A model generated the notes under the pieces. The model did no database searches. It was not told the origin of the DNA and saw only the letters and a list, made by a program, of their open reading frames with translations. From Flavobacterium resistens (lineage in GTDB: Bacteria > Bacteroidota > Bacteroidia > Flavobacteriales > Flavobacteriaceae): 64,000 nucleotides of DNA. Of the stretch, positions 44,133 to 53,561 are shown one piece after another (position 1 is the first letter of the stretch; every line of letters begins with the position of its first letter). The DNA lies in assembly GCF_900182645.1 (NCBI RefSeq), contig NZ_FXTA01000001.1, positions 930,001 to 994,000 on the forward strand, written 5' to 3'. The position numbers and the translations under genes were made by a program.

Positions 44133-45227
44133 TTAAACGTTAAAACGGAAATGCATTACATCACCATCTTTCACAATATATTCTTTTCCTTCTACTTTGA
44201 ATTTTCCAGCTTCTTTTGCTTTTGCCTCAGAACCATATTGAACGTAATCTTCGTATGAAATAACTTCTGCACGAATGAAACCTTTCTCGAAATCAGTGTG
44301 GATAACTCCTGCTGCCTGAGGCGCTGTAGCTCCAATGTTGATTGTCCAGGCACGAACCTCTTTTACACCAGCCGTAAAGTAAGTCTGTTGTTTCAATAAT
44401 TTGTAAGCTGCACGAATTAAAACTGATGCTCCCGGCTCAGTTAATCCCATATCTTCTAGGAAAACCTGACGCTCTTCGTAACTTTCTAATTCTGTAATAT
44501 CAGCCTCTGCTCCTACTGAAAGAATAATTACTTCAGCATCTTCATCTTTAACTAACTCGCGAACTTGATCAACATATTTATTTCCGTTTACAGCTGAACC
44601 TTCGTCAACATTACAAACGTATAAAACTGGTTTTGCAGTAATCAATTGGAAACCTTCCATTAAAACTTCTTCGTCGTTAGTTTGAGGAATGATTGTTCTT
44701 GCTGATTTTGCCTGCAACAAAGCTTCTCTAATTCTGTTTAGTAAAGCTTCTTCAGTTTGAGCCTCTTTATTTCCTGTTTTTGCAGCACGTTTTACTTTTT
44801 CTAAACGTTTTTCGATTGTTTCTAAATCTTTCAACTGCAATTCGATATCGATCGTTTCTTTGTCACGAATTGGGTTTACGTTCCCGTCAACGTGAACGAT
44901 ATTATCATTGTCAAAACAACGTAAAACGTGAATAATAGCATTACACTCTCTAATGTTTCCTAAAAACTGATTTCCAAGACCTTCACCTTTACTTGCACCT
45001 TTTACCAAACCAGCGATATCAACGATATCAACAGTTGCCATTTGTACACGCTCTGGTTTTACCAACTCTTCTAATTTGTTGATTCTTGGATCTGGAACGT
45101 TTACAACACCAATATTAGGTTCGATTGTACAAAACGGAAAGTTTGCACTCTGCGCTTTTGCATTAGATAAACAATTAAATAATGTTGATTTTCCAACATT
45201 TGGTAATCCTACAATTCCTGCTTTCAT
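44133..45227 (-). CDS. ychF: Redox-regulated ATPase YchF
   Basis: The 364-residue protein is an Obg-family P-loop protein. It has G1 GLPNVGKSTLFNCLSNAKAQ, G3 DIAGLVKGASKGEGLGNQFL, an ATP-selective NVDEGS motif in place of the GTP-selecting N-K-x-D, and a C-terminal TGS-like domain to the end (HFRFNV). YchF/OLA1 binds ribosomes and is tied to stress control. It stands alone on the minus strand, and the next gene upstream is divergent across 298 gene-free bases. Confidence 0.93.
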   Translation of the reverse strand: MKAGIVGLPNVGKSTLFNCLSNAKAQSANFPFCTIEPNIGVVNVPDPRINKLEELVKPERVQMATVDIVDIAGLVKGASKGEGLGNQFLGNIRECNAIIHVLRCFDNDNIVHVDGNVNPIRDKETIDIELQLKDLETIEKRLEKVKRAAKTGNKEAQTEEALLNRIREALLQAKSARTIIPQTNDEEVLMEGFQLITAKPVLYVCNVDEGSAVNGNKYVDQVRELVKDEDAEVIILSVGAEADITELESYEERQVFLEDMGLTEPGASVLIRAAYKLLKQQTYFTAGVKEVRAWTINIGATAPQAAGVIHTDFEKGFIRAEVISYEDYVQYGSEAKAKEAGKFKVEGKEYIVKDGDVMHFRFNV

Positions 45228-45525
45228 CTGTTTGTTTCTATATTATTTATTCGACCTTTTATGCTTCGGCCTAAAACATTAAATATTGTGTTTTAATGTT
45301 TTGTAATTTAAATGTTCTTTTATTGATTTCTGCCAAAATGATATTTTTCGGCTTTAAAATTTTGCAAATATAAGATTTAATAGCTCTTGCACGAAGTAAA
45401 AATGTTCAATAATATAATTTTAAGGCTAATCTTGAAAATTTTTAAACATTTAATTAAATTTTTGTTAAAAAATACTACTTTTATAAACTAAACCAATGAA
45501 AAACAAACCAAAAAACCAAACTAAG
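45228..45525. other. Gene-free divergent interval
   Basis: Between ychF and the TonB receptor the sequence is A/T-rich. A short inverted AAACATTAAA-like stretch occurs at about 45273-45305. I see no complete TTTG/TAnnTTTG pair at the usual spacing and no RNA structure. Promoters for both genes must lie here. Confidence 0.5.
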
Positions 45526-48159
45526 ATGAAAAAAATTATTTTATTATTATTTCTACTGAATACGGCGTTTCTTTTTGCGCAAAAAGAAGTCTCAGGTGTT
45601 GTGAAAGATAAATCGGGCGCACCATTACCAGGTGTAAATGTTGTAGAAAAAGGAACAACTAATGGCGTTTCAACTGATTTTGAAGGCGGCTATATCATTA
45701 AAGTAAAAGAAGGCGCAACCTTGCTTTTTACTTATGTTGGTTATACAACTGTTGAAAGACCGGCTTTAAGCGGAAAAATTGACGTTACACTAGACGAAAG
45801 CGGCGGGCAAGTTTTAAGCGATGTAGTGGTTGTAGGTTCCAGAAGCACTAAAAGAACCGTTGTAAATTCGGCTGTACCTATTGATGTAATCAATGTAAAA
45901 GATGTTACAACTCAAAGTGGTAAAATCGAAATTAATCAACTATTACAATATGTTGCTCCATCTTTCAATGCCAACAAACAATCCGGTTCTGATGGAGCTG
46001 ACCACGTTGATCCGGCTTCTTTAAGAGGTATGGGACCTGACCAGACTTTAGTTTTGATCAATGGAAAAAGAAGACATCAATCTTCTCTTATCAATTTATT
46101 TGGAACTCGTGGCCGCGGAAATACAGGAACCGATTTAAATGCAATTCCAGCTTCTTCAATCAAACGAATTGAGATTTTGAGAGATGGTGCAGCCGCACAA
46201 TACGGTTCTGATGCGATTGCTGGGGTTATCAATATTATTACGAATGATAATGTAAAAGAATTAACCGGTTCTGTTACTTATGGCTTTTTTAACACGAATG
46301 CAAAAGGAGATTTCCTACCGGGAACACCAAATACTGATGGTTTCAGACTGGATCGAAAAGGTTTTGGAAACTCGTATGGAAAAGACAAATCTTTTGACGG
46401 AGAATCGTTAAAAATTGCAGCAAATTATGGAATTTCGGTAGGAAGCAAAGGTGGTTATGCCAACTTTACCGGAGAATTTATTAATAAAGACAAAACATTA
46501 AGACCTGCGTACGATTTCAGAAAAGGTTTTGGTGATGCACAAATTAGAGGTTTAAATTTCTTTGGAAATTTTTCTCTTCCATTGTCTGACAAAACTGAAC
46601 TTTATGCTTTTGGTGGTACTAACTTTAGAGATACTGATGCATACGCTTTTACAAGAAATGACGGAGAAAGAGTTGTAGAAGAAATTTATCCTGGCGGTTA
46701 CACTCCAAGAATCACCTCGCATATTACCGATAATTCATTAGCTGCAGGAATTAGAACAACAACTGGAGGCGGATGGAAATTTGACTTAAGTAATACTTTT
46801 GGAAAAAATAAATTTGAATACGATATTAAAGGGACTTTAAACGCTTCACTTGAAGCAAAATCTCCAACAGAATTTGATGCTGGCGGACATAGTTTGCTTC
46901 AAAATACAACCAATTTTGATATTTCTAAAAACTATGATGATATCATGGATGGTTTTAATATTGCTTTTGGAACAGAATTCAGAGTAGAGAAATTTGAAAT
47001 TTTTGCTGGTGAAGAAGGTTCTTATTCTACTTACGATACAAATGGAAAACCAATTACTGATCCAACAACTCAAAGTGCACCGATTGACCCAATTTCTGGA
47101 AATCCGAGACCTGGAAGTTCACAAGGTTTTCCTGGATACAGTCCTGCAAATGAAGTAAATGAAAGTCGTACCAATTTCTCTTTATACACTGATGCCGAAT
47201 TAGATGTGACCAAAGCTTTTATGGTAAGTGGCGCTGTACGTTTTGAAAATTATAGTGATTTTGGAAGTACCGTAAACGGAAAATTAGCATCCAGACTTAA
47301 AATTAATGACCATATCAACTTAAGAGGTTCTGTAAGTACAGGTTTCCGCGCACCTTCATTGGCTCAAATTTATTATAATTTACGTTTTACCAACTTTAAT
47401 GCGAGCGGTGCTACAGAAGTTCTTTTAGCGCCAAATGACAGCCCGGTTACAAAAGCTTTCGGAATTGAAAAATTAAATGAAGAAAAAGCAGTTAATGCCT
47501 CTTTAGGTTTTACGGCAACTTATGGCGATTTCACGGCAACTGTTGATGGATATTATATTAAAGTAAAAGACCGTATTGTCCTTACTGGATATTTTGATGC
47601 AAGTTCACTGAATCTTGGTGTTTCTGAAGCGCAGTTTTTTGCTAATGGTGTAGATACAAGTACACACGGTTTAGATTTGGTTTTTTCTTGGAAAAAAACG
47701 TATGATTTCGGAAATATCGGAGCAACTTTAGTTGGAAATATTAACGATATGAAAATTGATAATGTAAAAAATGGTTCTCTTGATGCTGATACTTTCTTTG
47801 GAAATCGTGAGAAAGCCTTTTTATTGGCTTCTGCTCCAGACAGCAAATTTGGTTTAAATCTTACTTACGCTAAAAATAAATTTGACGGAGGTTTAGCATT
47901 TACGCGTTTCAGCAAAGTAGTTTTAGTTGATTATGCTGATGAAGAAGACGTTTACAACCCAAGATTAGTAACCGATTTGACTTTAGGATACCGAATTTCT
48001 AAAAATTTAAAAGTAAGTATTGGAAGCAATAACTTGTTCAACGTTTACCCAACTAAACAAGATGAACAAGGCAATACAGAAGCCGGAGGTTACTGGGATG
48101 CAGTTCAAATGGGATTCAGCGGAGCTTATTACTACGCAAGACTTGGGTTTAATTTCTAA
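45526..48159 (+). CDS. TonB-dependent receptor
   Basis: From the ATG at 45526 (MKKIILLLFLLNTAFLFAQ) this is an 877-residue outer-membrane receptor; an in-frame ATG at 45496 adds ten basic residues and may be used. A signal peptide is followed by a carboxypeptidase-like domain (KEVSGVVKDKSGAPLPGVNV, about 20-105), a plug with RRHQSSLINLFGTRGRGNTG and DGAAAQYGSDAIAGVINIIT, and a large barrel ending GAYYYARLGFNF. The ending aromatic F is typical of barrel export. The plug has the TonB receptor hallmark, but the ligand cannot be told. No SusD gene follows. Confidence 0.9.
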   Translation: MKKIILLLFLLNTAFLFAQKEVSGVVKDKSGAPLPGVNVVEKGTTNGVSTDFEGGYIIKVKEGATLLFTYVGYTTVERPALSGKIDVTLDESGGQVLSDVVVVGSRSTKRTVVNSAVPIDVINVKDVTTQSGKIEINQLLQYVAPSFNANKQSGSDGADHVDPASLRGMGPDQTLVLINGKRRHQSSLINLFGTRGRGNTGTDLNAIPASSIKRIEILRDGAAAQYGSDAIAGVINIITNDNVKELTGSVTYGFFNTNAKGDFLPGTPNTDGFRLDRKGFGNSYGKDKSFDGESLKIAANYGISVGSKGGYANFTGEFINKDKTLRPAYDFRKGFGDAQIRGLNFFGNFSLPLSDKTELYAFGGTNFRDTDAYAFTRNDGERVVEEIYPGGYTPRITSHITDNSLAAGIRTTTGGGWKFDLSNTFGKNKFEYDIKGTLNASLEAKSPTEFDAGGHSLLQNTTNFDISKNYDDIMDGFNIAFGTEFRVEKFEIFAGEEGSYSTYDTNGKPITDPTTQSAPIDPISGNPRPGSSQGFPGYSPANEVNESRTNFSLYTDAELDVTKAFMVSGAVRFENYSDFGSTVNGKLASRLKINDHINLRGSVSTGFRAPSLAQIYYNLRFTNFNASGATEVLLAPNDSPVTKAFGIEKLNEEKAVNASLGFTATYGDFTATVDGYYIKVKDRIVLTGYFDASSLNLGVSEAQFFANGVDTSTHGLDLVFSWKKTYDFGNIGATLVGNINDMKIDNVKNGSLDADTFFGNREKAFLLASAPDSKFGLNLTYAKNKFDGGLAFTRFSKVVLVDYADEEDVYNPRLVTDLTLGYRISKNLKVSIGSNNLFNVYPTKQDEQGNTEAGGYWDAVQMGFSGAYYYARLGFNF

Positions 48160-48180
48160 TGGAACTTATCTCTAGATATG

Positions 48181-48268
48181 TCATCCTGAGCGAAGTCGAA
48201 GGACACACGAATAGCTCCACAATATAAATTGCGAATCTTTTCCGGGCTTAGACTTCACTCAGCCTGAA
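48181..48268. repeat. CTGAGCGAAGTCGAAG palindromic element, copy 2
   Basis: This is a diverged second copy of the element at 43932-44020. The left arm CCTGAGCGAAGTCGAAGG matches exactly, the inner TAGCTCCACAAT is shared, and the right arm CTTAGACTTCACTCAG is less well paired. It lies 22 bases after the TonB receptor stop. Confidence 0.8.
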
Positions 48269-48278
48269 ATTATAAAAC

Positions 48279-48312
48279 AAAAAATCCTGAACAATCGTTC
48301 AGGATTTTTTTT
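48279..48312. terminator. Bidirectional hairpin terminator
   Basis: AAAAAATCCTGAAC pairs with GTTCAGGATTTTTT around a four-base loop. It separates the convergent TonB receptor gene and the following minus-strand gene. Confidence 0.87.
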
Positions 48313-48329
48313 ATGCTTAAATACTAAAA

Positions 48330-49493
48330 TTAAAGTTTAAATTCTAATGAATCTACTATAGCTTTTTCTTCATCAGTAGGAGTAAATCCGGATATTTCCC
48401 AATAATTGGTCATAACTTTATTCTTTTTATTGAAAAGTGATTTTTCTTTGAAAACATCGCTTTCCTTATAAGTGAAATTTTGTCGGTTAAAAAAAGTTGT
48501 AACAAAGTTATTTCGCACCTGAATATTTTTAATGAGATCTTTTAAAATAAGATCATAAGCAATTTCTTCATTTGAACTCAACAAATAATAATTTTCCCCG
48601 TCGATTCTATAATTAACTTTAACAATTGATCTGGTCACATTTTTTGATCCCACTTTTGTTTGTTCTTCAACCTGAAGCAAGTTTTGCGGCGTAATTATAA
48701 TACTAAATTCAACAATTAGTTTTTTTACAGGATCATAAATAACTTCAAAAGTATCTAATGCTTTTTTTGATTTATCCCGAGGCGTGATTGCCATTATGTA
48801 ATAATTTTTATTATTTGGATGACCCCGCGTAATAAAATCATATTCTTTTCTGGTTTTAGAATCTAAAAGAGGATCAAAATATTTCAAATTACAATAATTT
48901 TCCATGATATCATTCAGATTATAACCTTTTAAATCTTCACTGACATCGGTATCAAGAAGTCCGTAAGAACGGTTTTGCTCGACTAATAATGTTGTAGTTG
49001 ATTTTTTCTGATTTGCCGTAAATTGAAAATTTACTAATCCGTCATTATAATATGAATATTTATTGTTAAGCATAAAAAACTCTCTTACAAATACTTTTAA
49101 TCTGTAAGATGAAGATAGTTTTTGTCGTGAATTGACAACAATTTTTTGGAGGATTTTTTGCGGATTTTCTTTAGAGACTACAATTTCGTCTAATTTAGTA
49201 TTGTTGCTTTTAAGATAAACCACAAACATATCTGGTTTCAAAGGTCCCCAACGAAGTGTTATTTTTTCATAATCGGTTTGAGTAACTTCTAGACTTGAAG
49301 ACCCGCTTAGCATAAAAGTCACCTTGCCGTCGGCATTACTTAGTAATGTCTGCTTTGTTTTCATGATAAAAACGGTAGCATTTTCGATAGGTAATTGTGT
49401 CTCAATATCTTTAACAACAATTGAATACTCTGCATTTTGTGCAAAGGCGGCAAAATTAAATAATACAATAAATAAAAGTACCAGTCTCCTCAT
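48330..49493 (-). CDS. Exported carboxypeptidase-like regulatory domain protein
   Basis: The 387-residue protein has a signal peptide (MRRLVLLFIVLFNFAAFAQ). A carboxypeptidase-regulatory-like beta domain (about 20-95, YSIVVKDIETQLPIENATVFI) includes the DEIVVSKEN link often found before TonB-plug or DUF5686-type regions. A long C-terminal region (about 110-380) has alternating strands and ends in KAIVDSLEFKL. It is not a full TonB receptor and has no obvious barrel. Role unknown. It is convergent with the TonB receptor, and a terminator lies between them. Confidence 0.75.
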   Translation of the reverse strand: MRRLVLLFIVLFNFAAFAQNAEYSIVVKDIETQLPIENATVFIMKTKQTLLSNADGKVTFMLSGSSSLEVTQTDYEKITLRWGPLKPDMFVVYLKSNNTKLDEIVVSKENPQKILQKIVVNSRQKLSSSYRLKVFVREFFMLNNKYSYYNDGLVNFQFTANQKKSTTTLLVEQNRSYGLLDTDVSEDLKGYNLNDIMENYCNLKYFDPLLDSKTRKEYDFITRGHPNNKNYYIMAITPRDKSKKALDTFEVIYDPVKKLIVEFSIIITPQNLLQVEEQTKVGSKNVTRSIVKVNYRIDGENYYLLSSNEEIAYDLILKDLIKNIQVRNNFVTTFFNRQNFTYKESDVFKEKSLFNKKNKVMTNYWEISGFTPTDEEKAIVDSLEFKL

Positions 49494-49594
49494 AGGCTGT
49501 TTTTAGAATATTATCATCAAATTAACAAAATAAATCATTAAGTTACAGTATTTTATGCAATAAAAAATAAAAATATGCGAAAAATAAGATAAAA

Positions 49595-49624
49595 AAAATC
49601 CTGAGTACAATACTCAGGATTTTC
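49595..49624. terminator. Hairpin terminator
   Basis: AAAATCCTGAGTA pairs with TACTCAGGATTTT around a CAA loop, 30 bases after the ferredoxin stop (49654) on the minus strand. Confidence 0.85.
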
Positions 49625-49653
49625 AAAATATCTAAATTTAAATATTCTGAATA

Positions 49654-50004
49654 TTATTCGCCATGTAAAAACGCTTGTCTATTCAACAAAGTTTCTTCAT
49701 CTTCTACGTGATTATCATCTGGTACACAGCAATCAACAGGACATACAGCAGCACATTGAGGTTCATCATGGAAACCCTTACACTCTGTACATTTTCCAGG
49801 AACGATATAATAGATTTCATCAGAAATTGGAGTTTGTGCATCTTCAGCGTCAACCTCAGTTCCGTCAGGTAAAACTACTTTTCCTTTAAGGCTTGTTCCG
49901 TCTTTATATCTCCAATCATCTGCTCCTTCATATATTGCTGTATTTGGGCATTCTGGTTCGCAAGCCCCACAATTAATGCATTCGTCAGTTATAATAATTG
50001 CCAT
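49654..50004 (-). CDS. 4Fe-4S dicluster ferredoxin
   Basis: The 116-residue protein has two cluster motifs: [12 protein letters not shown] near the N-terminus, and [22 protein letters not shown] near residue 75, an expanded second motif with the inserted HDEP segment typical of Bacteroidota ferredoxins. It carries electrons in the cytosol. It is divergent from the LuxC-like acyl-CoA reductase gene, a pairing common in these bacteria. The partner oxidoreductase is unknown. Confidence 0.92.
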   Translation of the reverse strand: MAIIITDECINCGACEPECPNTAIYEGADDWRYKDGTSLKGKVVLPDGTEVDAEDAQTPISDEIYYIVPGKCTECKGFHDEPQCAAVCPVDCCVPDDNHVEDEETLLNRQAFLHGE

Positions 50005-50070
50005 CTTTTTCTTGATTACGTGTTAAAAGTTATAGGTTTTACGTTAAAAATGCCAAACATTTTAATCGGC

Positions 50071-50102
50071 TTTGCCTTATAACTTAATATAGCTTATTTT
50101 TG
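50071..50102 (+). promoter_or_regulatory. Promoter of the LuxC-like gene
   Basis: TTTG (50071-50074), a 20-base spacer and TATTTTTG (50095-50102) match the Bacteroidota primary sigma consensus TTTG-N19-TAnnTTTG almost perfectly. It lies about 38 bases before the ATG at 50141. Confidence 0.65.
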
Positions 50103-50140
50103 TGCAAAATTACAATCAAAACAATTCATAAGCAAACATT

Positions 50141-51205
50141 ATGACATTAGAAACAAAAAAAAGTGTTTTTGTTGAATTAGGAAAATTTTTAGGTCAGTTC
50201 TCTGAAAAGGAATCTGTGAAAAAATCTGACGTTTTATATAACGACATTTTTTTTGATGATTTTGAAAATCTGATTCATTTATCACAATCTCATAATGGCT
50301 GGTACACACCTGAACAGGTTTATTTTGCTCTAAATTCCTGGGCAGAAGCTTTGACTGCAGAAAACATTGACAAATGGCTTTCAGCTTATTCTATCGATTC
50401 TGCTCAAAGTGAAAAAACAGTCGCTTTGATTTTGGCCGGAAATATTCCATTAGTTGGGTTTCATGATTTTTTATCTGTTTTAATTACTGGAAATAAAGCT
50501 TTGGTTAAAACTTCTTCAAACGATCAGCATTTGCTTCCTTTTTTAGCAAAATATCTAATTGCTGTCGATGAAAATTTAAAAGATAAAATCACTTTCGTTG
50601 AAGGAAAACTGGAAAACTTTGATGCTGTAATCGCAACCGGAAGCAACAATACGGCTCGCTATTTTGAATATTACTTTAAGGATAAACCTTCTATTATCAG
50701 AAAAAATAGAAATTCGGTTGCTGTTTTGAACGGAAAAGAATCTAAAGAAGAATTAGAAAATTTAGGTGAAGATATTTTCAGATATTTCGGATTAGGATGC
50801 CGAAATGTCTCCAAACTTTTTGTTCCAAAAGGATATTCGTTTGATGGATTTTTTGAAGCCATGTTCAAATATCAGGATGTTATTCATTATGAAAAATATG
50901 CTAATAATTATGATTATAATAAAGCAGTATTTTTAATGAGTAATTTCAAATTATTAGATAACGGATTTTTGACTATTAAAGAAGATTCGAGTTATGCCTC
51001 TCCTATTTCGAGCGTTTTCTATGAATTCTATGAAAATATTGAAGATTTACAGTCGCGTCTTGAAACTGATTCTGAACAAATTCAGTGTATCGTTAGCAAC
51101 GATTTAATCGAAAATAGTATCACATTCGGGGAAACTCAAAAACCGCAATTGTGGGATTACGCAGATAACGTTGATACTATAACGTTTTTGTTAACAACAA
51201 AGTAA
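50141..51205 (+). CDS. LuxC-like acyl-CoA reductase
   Basis: The 354-residue protein has the LuxC domain order: KTVALILAGNIPLVGFHDFLS, TGNKALVKTSSND, FDAVIATGSNNTARYFEYYF (nucleotide-binding), IIRKNRNSVAVL, and FRYFGLGCRNVSKLFVP, with the active-site cysteine in GLGC. It would reduce activated acyl groups (CoA or phosphate esters) to aldehydes. No luciferase gene is nearby. It lies between a ferredoxin gene (divergent) and serC-serA, an arrangement I recall from related genomes. The true acyl substrate is unknown. Confidence 0.87.
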   Translation: MTLETKKSVFVELGKFLGQFSEKESVKKSDVLYNDIFFDDFENLIHLSQSHNGWYTPEQVYFALNSWAEALTAENIDKWLSAYSIDSAQSEKTVALILAGNIPLVGFHDFLSVLITGNKALVKTSSNDQHLLPFLAKYLIAVDENLKDKITFVEGKLENFDAVIATGSNNTARYFEYYFKDKPSIIRKNRNSVAVLNGKESKEELENLGEDIFRYFGLGCRNVSKLFVPKGYSFDGFFEAMFKYQDVIHYEKYANNYDYNKAVFLMSNFKLLDNGFLTIKEDSSYASPISSVFYEFYENIEDLQSRLETDSEQIQCIVSNDLIENSITFGETQKPQLWDYADNVDTITFLLTTK

Positions 51206-51298
51206 AAATATGTTTAATTATTTCGAATAATTTATCGCTTTTTCGTCTCCTATTGCCGAAATTTGCGTCTTTAAAATTTTCGACTATTAACAACAACC

Positions 51299-52369
51299 AT
51301 GAAAAAACACAACTACAGCGCAGGACCAAGTATTTTACCTCAGGAAGTTTTTGAGAAAGCATCAAAAGCAATTTTAAATTTTAATGATTCAGGATTATCT
51401 ATCCTTGAAATTTCGCACCGAAGTAAAGATTTCGTTGCTGTTATGGATGAAGCTCGTTCCCTTGCTTTAGAATTATTAGGACTACAAGGAAAAGGATACC
51501 AAGCTTTATTTTTACAAGGCGGTGCAAGTACTGCATTCTTAATGGCTCCTTATAACTTGATGAAAGAAGACGGAAAAGCAGCTTATTTAGATTCAGGTAC
51601 GTGGGCAACTGCGGCTATTAAAGAAGCTAAGCTTTTTGGAGAGATTGTTATTGTAGGATCTTCAAAAGAAGACAATTATACTCATATTCCAAAAGGTTAC
51701 GAAATTCCTGGTGATGCTGATTATTTTCACTGTACAAGTAATAATACCATTTTTGGAACTCAAATGCACGAATTCCCTTCAACGTCTATTCCGGTAGTTT
51801 GCGATATGAGTTCGGATATTTTTTCACGTCAGTTGGATTTCTCTAAATTTGATTTGATTTATGCTGGAGCTCAAAAAAATATGGGACCTGCAGGAACGAC
51901 TTTAGTTGTAATCAAAGAAGAAATTTTAGAGAAAAACGGAAGAACAATTCCGAGTATGTTAGATTACGCTAAACATATCAAAGCAGAAAGTATGTACAAT
52001 ACTCCTCCTGTATTTTCAGTTTACGTTTCTTTATTAACATTACAATGGATTAAAGAAAAAGGCGGAATTGCTGCTGTTGAAAAATTAAACAACGCAAAAG
52101 CAGATTTACTTTACGCTGAAATCGACAGAAACCCACTTTTCAAAGGGGCTGCAAATATTGAAGACCGTTCTAAAATGAACGTAACTTTCTTATTGAACAA
52201 TCCGGAACATACTGAAACTTTTGATGCTTTATGGAAAGCTGCAGGAATTTCAGGATTGCCAGGACACCGTTCTGTTGGTGGTTACAGAGCTTCTATCTAC
52301 AACGCTATGCCAATTGAAAGCGTTCAGGTTTTGGTTGATGTAATGAAAGCATTAGAATCTAAAGTTTAA
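51299..52369 (+). CDS. serC: Phosphoserine aminotransferase
   Basis: The 356-residue PLP enzyme converts 3-phosphohydroxypyruvate and glutamate to phosphoserine. Motifs are HNYSAGPSILPQEVF, LLFLQGGASTAFLMAP-like FLQGGAS, CDMSSDIFS, and GAQKNMGPAGTT with the PLP lysine, and SGLPGHRSVGGYRASIYNAM at the C-terminus. It is followed by serA on the same strand, with a GTTTAATCG-type repeat between, so the first two steps of serine synthesis are adjacent. Start ATG at 51299. Confidence 0.94.
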   Translation: MKKHNYSAGPSILPQEVFEKASKAILNFNDSGLSILEISHRSKDFVAVMDEARSLALELLGLQGKGYQALFLQGGASTAFLMAPYNLMKEDGKAAYLDSGTWATAAIKEAKLFGEIVIVGSSKEDNYTHIPKGYEIPGDADYFHCTSNNTIFGTQMHEFPSTSIPVVCDMSSDIFSRQLDFSKFDLIYAGAQKNMGPAGTTLVVIKEEILEKNGRTIPSMLDYAKHIKAESMYNTPPVFSVYVSLLTLQWIKEKGGIAAVEKLNNAKADLLYAEIDRNPLFKGAANIEDRSKMNVTFLLNNPEHTETFDALWKAAGISGLPGHRSVGGYRASIYNAMPIESVQVLVDVMKALESKV

Positions 52370-52378
52370 TCTTTTTTT

Positions 52379-52500
52379 CGGTTAATCGTTAATTTGTTTA
52401 ACTGTTTAATCGTAAAAGTGGTTCTTTAAAATATCAAAAAAGAAAAATCAAATAGCTGGTTATCGATTAAACATTAAACGATTTACCAAATAAACAATAA
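52379..52500. repeat. GTTTAATCG-type intergenic repeat, copy 2
   Basis: GGTTAATCGTTAATTTGTTT-like units at 52379-52412 face TCGATTAAACATTAAACG and AAATAAACAATAAAC-like units at 52463-52500. It is related to the copy at 19681 and separates serC from serA. Confidence 0.7.
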
Positions 52501-52507
52501 ACACACA

Positions 52508-53458
52508 ATGAAAGTATTAGCAAATGACGGAATTTCTAAAAGCGGAATTCTAGCCTTAGAAAAAGGTGGATTTGAAGTTATAACTACAAAAGTAGCTCAA
52601 GAACAAGTAGCTAACTATATTAATGAAAATAATGTTGACGTAATTTTAGTTCGTAGCGCAACTAAAGTTCGTAAAGATATTATCGACGCTTGTCCTGGAA
52701 TCAAAATCATCGGTCGTGGTGGTGTTGGAATGGATAACATCGATGTGGATTATGCTAAAAGCAAAGGAATCCATGTAATCAATACTCCTGCTTCATCTTC
52801 AGAATCTGTTGCTGAATTGGTATTCGGTCACTTATTTTCTGGTGTTCGTTTCTTGCATGATTCAAACAGAAACATGCCTTTAGAAGGAGATTCAAACTTT
52901 GACGGTTTGAAAAAAGCGTACGCTAACGGAACTGAATTAAGAGGAAAAACTTTAGGTATTGTTGGTATTGGTCGTATCGGACAAGCTACTGCAAAAATGG
53001 CTCTTGGTTTAGGAATGAAAGTTATCGCTGCAGATAGTTTTATTCCTGAAGTAGATGTAAAAGTTGAGTTTTTTGACGGACAATCTATCACAACTAAAAT
53101 AGTTTCTCAATCATTAGAGTCTTTATTCAAAGAAGCTGATTTCATTACATTACACGTTCCTGCTCAGGATGGTTACATCATTGGAGAAAAAGAATTTGAA
53201 ATCTTAAAAGATGGTGTTGGAATCGTAAACTGTGCTCGTGGTGGTGTTATTGATGAAGTAGCTTTAGTAAAAGCTTTAGATTCAGGAAAAGTTGCTTTTG
53301 CAGGTTTAGACGTTTTTGAAAGCGAACCAAAACCAGAAATGGCAATCTTAATGCATTCTAAAATCTCATTGACTCCACACATTGGAGCTGCAACAGGAGA
53401 AGCACAAGACAGAATTGGTACTGAATTAGCATCACAAATTATTACTTTGTTAAGCTAG
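52508..53458 (+). CDS. serA: D-3-phosphoglycerate dehydrogenase
   Basis: The 316-residue protein oxidises 3-phosphoglycerate with NAD. Motifs are GRGGVGMDNIDVDYAKSKGI, GIVGIGRIGQATAKMAL (NAD binding), NCARGGVIDE with R and E catalytic residues, and LTPHIGAATGEAQDRIG with the catalytic H. It ends after the catalytic domain and lacks the C-terminal ACT domain, so feedback by serine through that domain is not expected. It lies downstream of serC. Confidence 0.93.
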   Translation: MKVLANDGISKSGILALEKGGFEVITTKVAQEQVANYINENNVDVILVRSATKVRKDIIDACPGIKIIGRGGVGMDNIDVDYAKSKGIHVINTPASSSESVAELVFGHLFSGVRFLHDSNRNMPLEGDSNFDGLKKAYANGTELRGKTLGIVGIGRIGQATAKMALGLGMKVIAADSFIPEVDVKVEFFDGQSITTKIVSQSLESLFKEADFITLHVPAQDGYIIGEKEFEILKDGVGIVNCARGGVIDEVALVKALDSGKVAFAGLDVFESEPKPEMAILMHSKISLTPHIGAATGEAQDRIGTELASQIITLLS

Positions 53459-53481
53459 TAATTAAAAAATAGATTATCTTT

Positions 53482-53526
53482 AAAGGGATTTACTACTTAT
53501 TTGTAGTAAATCCCTTTCTTTTTTTA
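53482..53526 (+). terminator. Rho-independent terminator after serA
   Basis: AAAGGGATTTACTAC and GTAGTAAATCCCTTT form a perfect 15-bp stem with a short loop, followed by a T-rich tract. It lies 24 bases after the serA stop. Confidence 0.9.
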
Positions 53527-53561
53527 TTAATTTTGGTGTATAATTTAAACCCTTAAATATT

